From Stromatinia cepivora (taxonomy: Eukaryota > Ascomycota > Leotiomycetes > Helotiales > Sclerotiniaceae): a stretch of DNA of 64,000 nucleotides. Shown piece by piece: positions 49,411 to 60,249 of the stretch (its first letter is position 1; every line of letters starts with the position of its first letter). The stretch is taken from the NCBI GenBank assembly GCA_014898415.1, contig RCTD01000001.1, forward strand, positions 682,001 through 746,000, read 5' to 3'. Under the pieces are notes generated by a model that was not told the origin of the DNA, did no database searches, and saw only the letters and a list, made by a program, of their open reading frames with translations. The translations under genes were made by a program, and so were the position numbers.

Positions 49411-49640
49411 TGTCGGAATATGAATCACGTGCATGGTAAGGATGGTAAGGATGATAAGGATGGTAAGGATGGTAAGGATCACGTGCGCACTAATGCTCGC
49501 ACTAGTGCCTCGGTATACACCATTATATAGATCTTCACCCTTCATAAATTCTAATTCTTTAGGCAAATCAAAATGTATTAATAAAGAGTTCTATATATTC
49601 ATTAATAAACTTCATTTCTCTATATACAATTGTTCTGATA
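49411..49640 (+). repeat. Probable 5' LTR of element Y (about 230 bp)
   Basis: Starts TGTCGGAATATG. The proposed end is TTCTGATA, the RIP form of CCGACA, at 49640. It contains the 9-bp array and a TATA-like CATTATATAGATC. The partner LTR is outside the window, so the end is provisional. Confidence 0.6.
49426..49485. repeat. Five 9-bp units (ATGGTAAGG) between two CACGTG palindromes
   Basis: Units at 49433-49477, four perfect and one with a single change. CACGTG lies at 49426-49431 and 49480-49485. The array sits in the promoter part of the Y LTR, upstream of its TATA-like box. Confidence 0.9.
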
Positions 49641-50044
49641 CTGATTAATTTTTATTATAATAATATCATAAATCAAATATTAAGAATTAATACAAAAAGT
49701 TACAAATTCTAAATCAATTTTGATTTTATTTTTGTAATTGAATAAAAGTATTTCATTATAAAATAAAGTATTTTTATATCAAAGAATAAATCTCTAATTA
49801 TTAAACAATCTAAAAGAATCAAAAAATCAAAAATAATAATTATTTAATAACGAATTTGAAATTGACTTTTTGATTTAATTATTCTATATCTATTATATAT
49901 CTATTAAACAATATAGAATATATATTTAAAGAAAATCTAAAAACAATTTCGAGTTTTTCATTATATTTATTTTCTTATGAAAAACCATTTCACTTATTCA
50001 TTTTACGCGAATTATCAATAATATACAAAATTAATCAATTCGAT

Positions 50045-50185
50045 TTGATTAATTTCATTACTCTAATTGTTTTGTTCATTTCAGTCAAATCCGTTCCAAT
50101 CAAACCCGATCATTTTGATCAATTTGATCAATTTTGGTCAATTTTGGTCAATTTTGGTCGATTCGATTCAATCAACCCTAATCTC
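50045..50185. repeat. TTTTGGTCAATTTTGGTCAA-type repeats in Y
   Basis: Several units of GATCAATTTTGGTCAATTTT. They resemble the GATCAAATTGA array in gypsy-1 at 10105-10410. Confidence 0.75.
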
Positions 50186-50649
50186 GAAATACCTCAGGAC
50201 TTAATAATATTATATATAATACAAATGAAACTTTATTATAATATATATTTCATATATTACAAATCTATATTTAAATTCTTTTTTAAAACTATCTTAAAAA
50301 CCTTATAATGATCAATTTCAATACAACCTGAAAATATACAACAATTATTACCATAACAATTATAACAGATATATTCAAATATTCCTTTACAATCCTTTAC
50401 TCTAAAAAAATATGAATCCTATTATCATTAATATTAATTATTTTATATATCAAAAACGAAAAGTATAATAAATGAATAAACAAATGGAAATACAATTAAT
50501 TTGTATTTATAAAAAAAGATCCTTAAAAAATCATCGATTTTTGTAAATTCAAGTTAAAGTTTTATATAATATATAATTATATTAATAAAGATCTATAGAA
50601 TAATTATTACGATGATTTTACAGATTTCAAAATTGAATATTTCAATTTC

Positions 50650-52794
50650 GTTAATCCAAAGATTATATTCAGATTATATATTGAATTAAGAATAGATGAC
50701 TTATTTATTAAGAAAACGATATAATATACAAAACTAATAGCTAATAAAATTTTAATTGAAACACTTTATATTCTATATATATTATAATTGAATGATCAAA
50801 TTCGAAAAATAATAATAGATCAACATTTCCAATTCCGATCAAAAATTATCCTAAATCAAATCAAGATATTCGATAATAATATATATCTGAATATCATCCC
50901 TAAAGATCTAATACTCTTATCCAATCTTCAATAAAGAAAATAATTTGTATAAATAAATATAAAACAATTATCTTTAATATAATATAAAGGAATTCAATTA
51001 TTATAATTGAATAAAAGATCGGGATTTTATATATTTAAGGAATTTCTATATAATAAATATTGAGATCCAGAATAAAAACAATATTCAATATTATTACAAT
51101 TATTATATAATAATAATATATTATTTAAAGATGAAAAATTATTGAATAGAAAGAAATCTATTTATAGTAAAGGATTATTAAATATATTATTTGATAATAG
51201 GAAACCCCTAAATAATAATAAATATTTCGGAAACAATCGTAAGATAGATGATATGAATCAAAATGATATTTATATATATTCTTACAAAAATAATGAAGAA
51301 GGAAAAGATCTCTTCAATAATAAAGAAAACAATGGTTTAAGAAATTATAAGGATAAACTATTCAATTATATATAAAGCGATAATATCGGTTATAATCTCA
51401 GAAATCTCGAGAAACTTTATAATAATATTAATAAATATATTGATCAAGATAATAATTTTGATTATAAGTATATTATCTTTTTTAATTATTATAAAAGAAT
51501 TGATATTTATTTAAATCTTTATATAAGAATATTCTTTATAATATTAAAAGAAGAGATTTTTATATTCTATTATTCGAATCTTAATTATATTCCAAATATA
51601 ATAAAGGGTATTTATAAAATAATGAAAACATTTTTTGAAGAAGAAAAATATCAATATAGATTTATAAAGAAATGAGATTATATAATACTCAAAATAATTA
51701 TTATATAGAACTCTGGAAAGTCGATATTAGAATGCTTGGATATTATAATCATCAAACTTCGGTATCTCCAAAAAGATTTACCAAAAGAATTTCAAACAAT
51801 TATATATATCTAAAGAAAAATCTTTAATATATATAATTGTATATAAATATATAATTAAGTATATTATTGATCTTCAAAATCTATAATCGAATTTATTGAA
51901 AATTTATAAGGTTTTATTTTTATATATAAAAAATTATATCCAAATGAAAATGAAATATTTTATATAGATTGAGTATATAATCAAAAGAATCTTAAATACA
52001 ATTGCAAATATAAACTTAATCAACGATTCCTTATTCGATCAAAAAGAACTAAAAGATACTTTATTTATAAAAAAGAAAACTATTAATCAAATAAATATAC
52101 AAAAGTTAAACGAACTGAATCAAAATATAAATATAAGGAATTATTCAAAGACAATAATAAGGATTTCAGATTATATTTCAAACAATATATTACCGAATAC
52201 AAAGGAATTTCATTGGATATCAATATTAATAAAGAATTTATAATATACATTCAAAACGATTCAAAAAAGGATATAAAAAATAATAATTCAGAGTATATTT
52301 GGATTTCATCCTACAGATTGATTAATAAAAAGAAAATTGTAATAAATCTATTCGATAAAATAATAATATATGCTTTGATTGATTTTATCAATAAATCAAT
52401 CAATAAGATTAAAGGGTACAAAGTTTTCTTTTTGAGATATAATAATAAAGAGTTTTAGGGTATCATTATCAATATAGAAGTATCCTAATAATCTATAATA
52501 GAATTCAAATAATATTAAATATACCAAAAGAATATCAAAAATACCAAATTGAATATAAACAAAATAAAAATCATAAAAATAATATTTGGAATCGAAAAGA
52601 CTAAATCAATCAGATCGATTTAATTGAATGTATCTTTAAGATTTATCGAATTCTATATTATAAAATCAAAAATATCATTTTTATTATCATTATAGAATAT
52701 AAATCGATTCAGGGTATATTATAATAATATTATTGATATATTTGTATTATTAATTACAAATCACTTTTGCATTCACAAATTCAAATATACAATA
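50650..52794 (+). pseudogene. Element Y gag and protease-like region
   Basis: Broken plus-strand frames with protein-like content. 51142-51375 and 52213-52458 are open. The latter reads FIIYIQNDSKKDIKNNNSEY and LINKKKIVINLFDKIIIYAL, then KIKGYKVFFLRYNNKEF. The frame continues past a stop into GIIINIEVS, where a protease FxGxxIDTGA would fall. This layout resembles fungal retrotransposon polyproteins. The frame is cut by copia-e after HKFKYTI. Confidence 0.65.
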
Positions 52795-53103
52795 TATCAC
52801 GGGATAGTATGATTACAGAGCACTTTCAGGGATCGGGGAATAGGTGGTACACGTGATTGATAAAGTAAAAGAATTGAATGATTTGCTTTTGATTATATGA
52901 ATTAAGAGCTATATATATAAAACAAATAAATAGTTATCTAGTCGATATACATTTTAATTAGACTAGATCTTTGTTTATTAATATATCAGGATCATTTTAT
53001 CAATTGATAGATTAGTAAAAACTAAAAAATCCTTTATTCCGATTGGAAAGTATACGCTTTGATTCTTTGTAAGATATAGGGGATTATAGGGCTTTCTGTG
53101 ATA
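52795..53103 (-). repeat. copia-e 3' LTR (309 bp)
   Basis: Reverse complement of the copia LTR, running TATCACGGG to CTGTGATA on the plus strand. Confidence 0.93.
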
Positions 53104-53579
53104 TACTCTCTAAATCGAAAAACGATCTAAAATAAATGGAAAGATATAGAAAATGGCAATTCATATAATTCATGAATGAATATATAAAGCGATTATAGAT
53201 AGATGTTAATAAAGGAATAGTATAATATATAAATCTAAAATGATCTTGATACCTTTGGAATAGAAAAGAATTTGATTATATATAAATCACAAATTTTTTT
53301 TAATCTTTGGTTTGTTATTTATGATATTCTTCGAAATCAAGATTTTGAATAATAAAAAGAAAATTTTCTGTTGGAAGAATATAAATGAATAATCGATTTT
53401 GCGGTGTAACAATTGAGAATATATATAGTTGTTAGATTACAATATATTGATTACAATAACGAAATAAAATGAATGAATTTTTAAAGATATATAGATTCCC
53501 TTTTTGTATTTTTGTTTTTGTTTTAATCAAGTTCTTATTGATCATTATATACCTAAAATTTCGGGGTTTAAAAAGGTTA

Positions 53580-55020
53580 AACAAGCAAATCTCAATCGTA
53601 CTAGATAAATAGTAATTGAAAAGAAAACTTTGAAAGAGTCGAATACAAAAGAAAATCCCAGTACTCCTTTGAGGAATTAACAAATCAAGTAAAAAGAATT
53701 AATGAGTTCAATACAGATAACGAATTAAGATATCGATTTCTGGGAGTATAACTTAACTAAATCTGCTCCTAGAATAACGTACAATCATCTATTTCAGAAA
53801 CCGTTTCTTTTTATCAAAGAAATTGCTGTTTGTTGTAATCAATTATCTATTATAAATTCAAATAATAATTTGGAAATAAATTTTATTTTTAAATCCTATC
53901 GTATAATTAAAAGGTTTTATTAATCTTGTAATTATAATTGTCAAAACAAGGGTCGTTTGATAAAAAAAAAGAAAAGAAAAAGGATTTTTATTTAATAATA
54001 ATAATCCATTCGATTCTTTGATATCAAGTTTTTCGGATGATAAATTAGATGAAAAAAAGAAAGAAAAAAGGTTATCGAAAATTGTTGATTTTTTAATCAA
54101 AACAAAAGATAAAGGGAATTGTAAAGAAAAGAATAATTATTTATATATTCGATATATAAAATCGTTGATCGCTAAGAGATATAATTTCTACAATGAATAC
54201 TTTGTTAATCATCGGTATTGGAATTATAGTATTTATCTATATACTCCTTTGTTGGCTTTCCTTCATTTTTTGGCCGATTATTATATCGCTATTTATTAAC
54301 AAAATTCGAAAGTAAATTCTTCGTTCATTTTTTACTTTCATAATATACTAATTATTGATTATATAATTCAAACAAGGATATAAAATTGCAATAAAGATGA
54401 TATTGAAGATCGAAAAAAAAAGAGAAATTGTTTTTTTGCCTTTATATTGTTGTTCTTTTTCTTTTCATTATATTACTTATTAGAGTCCTCGAAAGGTTAA
54501 ACGAAAAAAGTATATTATGATTTCGGAGAATAATAATGAGGATAAGAAAGAAAAAGTAATGAAGAAGAAAAGAAGAAAGGAATGAATAATATATTCAAAG
54601 AAAAGGAAAAGAAGGAATAATCCTTTAGTTCTTATAATACCAATAATACCAATAACTTCGGTTACTTTAATTATTCCTTGTTCTTTGATTGTTGTAAATA
54701 ATCTAAAGATTTTTTTACTTGAATTTCAAATTATTAAGTTTAGAAAGAAGTTTATCCTTTTTCGAGGATAAAAAAATGAAAAATGGAAAAATGATTAATC
54801 TTAATTATTCTTTGTTTTCGATAGATATAAAGTATACAAATTAAAGTATATTATGGAAAAATATAATGATCTGGGATACCAAATAGAATTTATTCCATTT
54901 ATATCAAAAAAAAGAATTATAAATTCTAGATTATTGTTATTCAAATTTTATAATCCAGATTATCATTATTCAAATTTTAGATTATTATTATTCAAATTCT
55001 ATAATCCTATTATTCATATC
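53580..55020 (+). pseudogene. Antisense reading frame in the copia-e 3' region
   Basis: Antisense to copia-e pol, hence on the plus strand. Blocks are KENFERVEYKRKSQYSFEEL then INEFNTDNELRYRFLGV, next LISSFSDDKLDEKKKEKRLS, KTKDKGNCKEKNNYLYIRYI and KSLIAKRYNFYNEYFV (54018-54299 open), and finally YKVYKLKYIMEKYNDLGYQI. An A-run at about 53965 shifts the frame relative to copia-c. Order and spacing of blocks are the same in the three copies. Confidence 0.6.
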
Positions 55021-55985
55021 TTATAGATTGAAAAGGGATTAGAAATATTTGAACTTTTGTTTTGTAAGGTTCTTAATAAATCTATTAATAATCATATCAA
55101 TGATTGGTAGATAAATTATATAAAAATTCCTTTTTGAATATTCTTAATATAATTATATATTTTGGATATCGATATAATATAGTTTTGTAATAATTCGTTT
55201 ATTCTTATCAATTATTAATTTAATCGTTTATTGATTATTGTAAAAGATTGTTACAGATTTTTTTATTATTAAATCGATCTTTTTTAAAAAATGTAAAGTT
55301 GTTATAGTTCCTTTTGATATATGTTCAATTTTGAGAAACTTTGTTTCAATAATTGAGATAATTATAATATCTTGTTTGAACGTTTTCTATATAACTAAAT
55401 TATCGAAAAAGGATATAATATACCTTTAAAATAATCAATGAATATCTGGATCATTTATAAAAGAAATATCTGAGAAAATAAGAAATTGTAATATTTGATT
55501 ATTGTTATATTGAATCATAAAATACTTTATATTCCATAAATATTATAAATAATGATCGATAGCTTTTATATAATTGTTAAATAGATTAATCAAATAATGG
55601 TTCAATTACAAAACAATAAATGATATATCTGCTTTTATAGTAATTATAGTATATAATATTGAACCTATTTTCTTTTGATATATTTTTATAATATATATAG
55701 AAGTTTGATCTTGATTTTTCCGAAATATTATTATCGGAAGTGATATATTTGTTATTCTGTTTGTTGCTTTGAATTTCTTAACAATCTTTTCAATGTATAT
55801 ATTATAAATTAGTTATAGTTTTTTTTTGAATCGATTATAGAATATATATATATCTAAAAACTATTTAATATTTCCTAAATCTTATAATTTATATATAATT
55901 TTGATTCTTTTAATAATCTTTATAACAATTGATTTGTTTTTCTTATAATAAATGATTTGAATATTATTTATAAAGAAAAGAATTA

Positions 55986-56175
55986 TATTACGAACCTCAA
56001 CTACGAAACTAAGGCTAGCCGAAAGCAGACCGAATTGTACGTTAGTTTGAAGAGTTTTCATCTATATAAAAGGGAATTCTTCAATACCATTTAGAGAAAA
56101 TAATAAAAAATCTTGATTCTAAACCCAAACCTATTGTTATTCGAAATTAACCGATTCTTTGCTATGATTTTTATA
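55986..56175 (+). repeat. X2 5' LTR (190 bp)
   Basis: Collinear with the X1 LTRs and with 58334-58523. A TATA-like CTATATAAAAGGG lies inside. Confidence 0.92.
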
Positions 56176-56229
56176 ATTCTTTTTATTCGCCCTTGAAAAC
56201 AATTCATCAATTAATTTTAGGAATAACCT

Positions 56230-56610
56230 CATTTATTTTGATTCATTCGAATCTTCGAAAACCTTCGAAAATTACCTTCAAAATACATACGAATTTAACC
56301 TCGAAACGAACCTTCAAAAACCTTTCGGAATATTATCGAAAACCTTCGAAAATCTTTCGAAAATTACCCTCAAAACATATACGAATTTAGTTTCGAAACA
56401 AACCTTCAAAAACCCTTCAGAATATTATCGAAAACCTTCGAAAACCTTTCAAAAATTACCCTCAAAATATATATGAATTTGATCTCAAAACAAATCTTCG
56501 AAAACCCTTCGGAATTTACCTTCAAAATATATACGAATTTGACCTCAAAACGAACCTTCGAAAACCCTTCGGAATATTATCGAAAACCTACAAAAATACT
56601 ACGAAAAACC
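56230..56610. repeat. X2 internal tandem array A
   Basis: Repeats of roughly 100 bp containing CTTCGAAAACCCTTCGGAAT, ATTATCGAAAACCTTCGAAA and CATATACGAATTTGA. Translated in one frame they give a repeated peptide around EYYRKPSKTFRK, but this may simply be repeat-driven. Confidence 0.88.
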
Positions 56611-57098
56611 TTCGAATCAAGAAAATTAAGAAAAACAAGAAAAGGAATTGAAAAGATTTATTCGAAAGATATGAATATGATATACAAACCGAACCCTATC
56701 CTATTTTACGAAATTCGAAAGCGAATCCTTAAATCATACAAATCATTCAAACAAAAAGATGAAAAAACGAAAGTATATAAAGAACCTTCGGGATCCCATC
56801 GGAAAAGTGAAGAATTTGAATATAAAAATTGTTGGAAGATATTAAAGTTGAAGATATTGAAATTGAAGATATTGAAATTGAAATGATGATGATAAAGCTT
56901 TTAATATTATCTTTAAGGAATACAATAAACAGATTTATAATAATGATGATAAAGCCTTTAATACTACCCTTGAAGAGTATAATGAACGAATTCATATACG
57001 ATACTAACTGCATTTTTATTTCAAACAAAACCCTAATGGAATGCTTGAAACCTCTTCCCTTTAACGGAATACTAGGCCTCTTCCAAAAAAAGGGATGA
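56610..57098 (+). pseudogene. Conserved internal coding-like segment of X2
   Basis: Matches X1 44930-45300. Frames include KDMNMIYKPNPILFYEIRKR and, before a stop at 57098, LKPLPFNGILGLFQKKG. Short GATATTGAAATTGAA repeats lie between them. Function unknown. Confidence 0.45.
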
Positions 57099-57399
57099 AA
57101 CTAACTCTTATATAATTCTAAAAGACCACTAATGAAAACTGATTACAAACAATCAGATCCATATCAGAAAACTAATATATTAGTTGAAAACGAAACAATA
57201 TTTATACTAGAATCATCATTTTCTTAATACAAATTTAATAGTATTGAAAGATATAATGTATTTTGTATTTCAAATTTCAAAAGAAAAAGCAAATTAAAAT
57301 CCCTCCCCTTTATTATTTACCGAACCTACAGAATCATTAAAATCGACAAAAACATCGATTCAAAAAGGGAGGTATTAATATCCCCTATTCATTATATTA

Positions 57400-57715
57400 G
57401 AAAGTATACCAATATCAAATCAAAAGTATACCAAATCGAAAGCATACCAAATCGAAAACATATCAAATCGAAAACATACCAAATCGAAAGTATACCAAAT
57501 CGAAAGCATACCGAACCCAAACCAAAAGTATATCGAATTTGAATCAAAAGCATACCAAATTTGAATCGAAAACATATCAAATCTAAATCGAAAGCATATT
57601 GAATCGAAAGTATACCAAATCGAAAACATACCGAATCCAAATCGAAAGCATACCGAATCCGAATCGAAAGCATACCAAATCGAAAGTATACCAAATCGAA
57701 AGTATGTCTATCGAA
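57400..57715. repeat. X2 internal tandem array B
   Basis: About sixteen or more imperfect units such as AAATCGAAAGTATACC and GAATCCAAATCGAAAGC. Clearly longer than the X1 array. Confidence 0.9.
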
Positions 57716-57979
57716 ATCATCTCGAAATTGTACCGAAATCGAATTGAAAGTTAATCGAAAATGAATATATATACAGGAGTTTTTAAATGATATTGAAGAG
57801 TTTTCAAAGAAATGAAAATACTGAACTTTATAAAATGAAGATATAAGCATTATAATTTCATTATTGAAGGAATTATTATAGATTTAATCATTGTATAAAG
57901 TTCTCCATTGGAGTTTCAGCTCAGCCAACTATTATAGAATTAGGAATAAAGGAATTAGAAGAATTGAAAGGATTTCGAT

Positions 57980-58250
57980 GAATCTACAATGGTTTTACGA
58001 AAAGGTATACAACACAATATCGATAATTCTACAAAAGGGTATACAATACAATATCAATAGATCTACAATGATTTCACAAAAAGGCATACAATATAATACA
58101 ATGGTTTTACAAAAAGGCATACAATACAATATAATGGTTTTACGAAAAGGCATATAACACAATATCGATGGTTCTACGAAAGGGTATACAATATAATATC
58201 GATGGATCTACAATGGTTTCATGAAAAGGTATACAATACAACATCGAATG
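57980..58250. repeat. X2 internal tandem array C
   Basis: Units of roughly 35-45 bp containing TGGTTTTACAAAAAGGCATA and CAATATAATATCGATGGATC. More units than in X1. Confidence 0.88.
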
Positions 58251-58333
58251 ATATTAATTTCGATTGGATATTTCAATTTAAATGATTTCATTTCAAAAGC
58301 TTTCGAGGACAAAAACTTCGGAAGGGAAGGTTC

Positions 58334-58523
58334 TATTACGAACCTCAACTACGAAATTAAGGCTAACCGAAAGCGAACCGAATTGTACGCTAATTTGAAG
58401 AGTTTTCATCTATATAGAAAGGAATTCTTCAATACCATTTAGAGAAAGTAATGAAAAGTCTTGATTCTAAACCCAAACCTACTGTTATTCGAAATTAACC
58501 GATTCTTTGCTGTGATTCTCACA
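58334..58523 (+). repeat. X2 3' LTR (190 bp)
   Basis: Same length as the 5' copy. It ends GATTCTCACA and is followed by the AATTA duplication. Confidence 0.92.
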
Positions 58524-59696
58524 AATTATAACAATATATTCTAAATTAATATATAAATATAATTCCTTTTTATATTATATTAATCCTAATTTCTCGAATA
58601 TCCAAATGAAATCCCTAAATTATATAGTTAGGGAATTTTATAGATTATATAAAGTTTAATCGATTATAACATTTTTGTTTGGGATTTTATATTCATCAAA
58701 TAAATAATATACAATTAAAATACCGAAAGGATTGTATAAAATATTAACAAAAATATTGATTATATTGTATTACTTTATTTCGAAATTGTATTTAATAACA
58801 ATTACTATTATGATTTGGAATAATCGATTTGCTAATATAATAATATAAATAATCTCAATAGTACTCTTAATTTGGAGATCTTTTTGTATTATTAAATGTA
58901 AATAATAATAAATGATTAAATTTTGATTATTATATTTATATATAAATATCTATTAAAGGGAGATCGGTTTTGTAGATTTCGATTCAGAATCGATTTTATA
59001 TTAGGTTTTCTTAATCTTAAGATTATTAATTTCAAGATCATAATTCTGTTTGAATTAATATTCTATTTGATGATTTTCTAATTGATGGTAAAAACGAGAT
59101 AACTTTGGAGTTATAAATGTGTGAATTCGAGGAAGTAGTATTATTTGTAATCCTTTAATTGTAGATTAGATAAAAGGTAATGGTGATTTTATTTCAATTT
59201 CAATAATGATTATATTGTGAATTGTTACAAATTGAGAATATTCCTTTATATTGTTTATTCTTTATTAATTAGATTAGAATATAGAATGAAAGTTATTTAA
59301 ACAAAGTAATCCTATTGAGTTTATTCTTTAAGATATAATGATTTCTATATAGAATTCAATATTGAAATTGTTTTTTTGATAATATTGCTGTATATATAAT
59401 TGTTTTTTTATATATATTGATTGTTTTGGAATGCAAAAATCAGATGATTTTCGGAAGAGAGGTGATTTCGAATAGTAATTATATAATTGAAACTCAGATA
59501 GATTGATTTAAGCCCTGGGTATTTCAATCCTTATAATATAAGTTTTCTTAGGCATCTATTCGAAATTATGAATCCATAAATCCTTTATAAATCGATCAAA
59601 TGAATATATAGAATGTAATAGTTTTTGTAATGATTAGATTTCCTTTATGGAATATTTTGATTAATTATTTCAGTATATATATTTCCTTTTGGAATG

Positions 59697-60248
59697 TTAA
59701 GGTTGATCGATTGGAGTAATCTTTGGATCATTTTTGTATATATTACGAAGAATATTGATGGTACGATTAGTAGGTTCATATTTTATATTTTTTATATACT
59801 TGGTTCTATTACTAATAAATCCTATAATCTTAATAATGCATATAACATCTGAATCAATATGTTCGGTAAGGTCGGGATCTGTATTATTATTATAAATATC
59901 TTTTTGAATAGTGTTAATATCTTTACCTACGAAATGTAATTGTTTTTTAATGAAAAAGTTAATTTTTCTAGTTTCTTTAATAGAAAGATCAATTAATACT
60001 TGTATATCTTTATTATATGTTTTATCTTTATTATTTGAAGGATTAAATGGATTAGATAGTTCTAAATCAACTTTTTTATTTTCATTATTATTCTTTAAAT
60101 CTATATTTATTTTTAAAACTAATTTATTTATAGATAATAGATCTGAAATACGCTTAATAAATAAGTTAAGGGCTTTTCGATCTGTGAAAATAGATAGATA
60201 AATAAAATCTTTATGATTATCCTTATTTTGAATGATTGTTTTGTTCAT
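59697..60248 (-). pseudogene. copia-e linker between integrase and RT (183 codons open)
   Basis: Longest uninterrupted coding stretch in the element DNA. It matches the acidic linker of copia-c at 33180-33680, with ISDLLSINKLVLKINIDLKN and DINTIQKDIYNNNTDPDLTE. It probably joins integrase to reverse transcriptase in the polyprotein. The lack of stops here is probably due to few mutable CAA/TGG codons. Confidence 0.7.
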
Positions 60249-60249
60249 T

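Larger units (their letters stand above)
55986..58523 (+). mobile_element. X2: second non-autonomous family X element, inside copia-e
   Basis: A 2538-bp element with two 190-bp LTRs (55986-56175 and 58334-58523) and perfect AATTA duplications (55981-55985 and 58524-58528). LTRs start TATTACGAACC, the RIP form of TGTTACGAACC, and end TTTATA or CTCACA. A polypurine GGAAGGGAAGGTTC abuts the 3' LTR. The interior carries arrays A, B and C, each longer than in X1, and no recognisable pol. Confidence 0.94.
55020..59700 (-). pseudogene. copia-e reverse transcriptase and RNase H (split by X2)
   Basis: Minus strand: the upstream RT part is 59690-58529 and the rest is 55985 down to about 55020. Joining across X2 gives an RT active site reading IILFFINNIQIIYYKKN, again FINNI for FVDDI. 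X2 thus landed next to the catalytic motif. RNase H follows and is AT-shifted. Confidence 0.8.

Noticed and set aside
49433..49648. 71-codon frame beginning MVRMVRMIRM
   Set aside because: It is simply the translation of the 9-bp array in the Y LTR.
57392..57850. 152-codon minus-strand frame with repeated SIWYTFDL-type peptides
   Set aside because: It is the same repeat effect in array B of X2, with no start context or conserved flanks.
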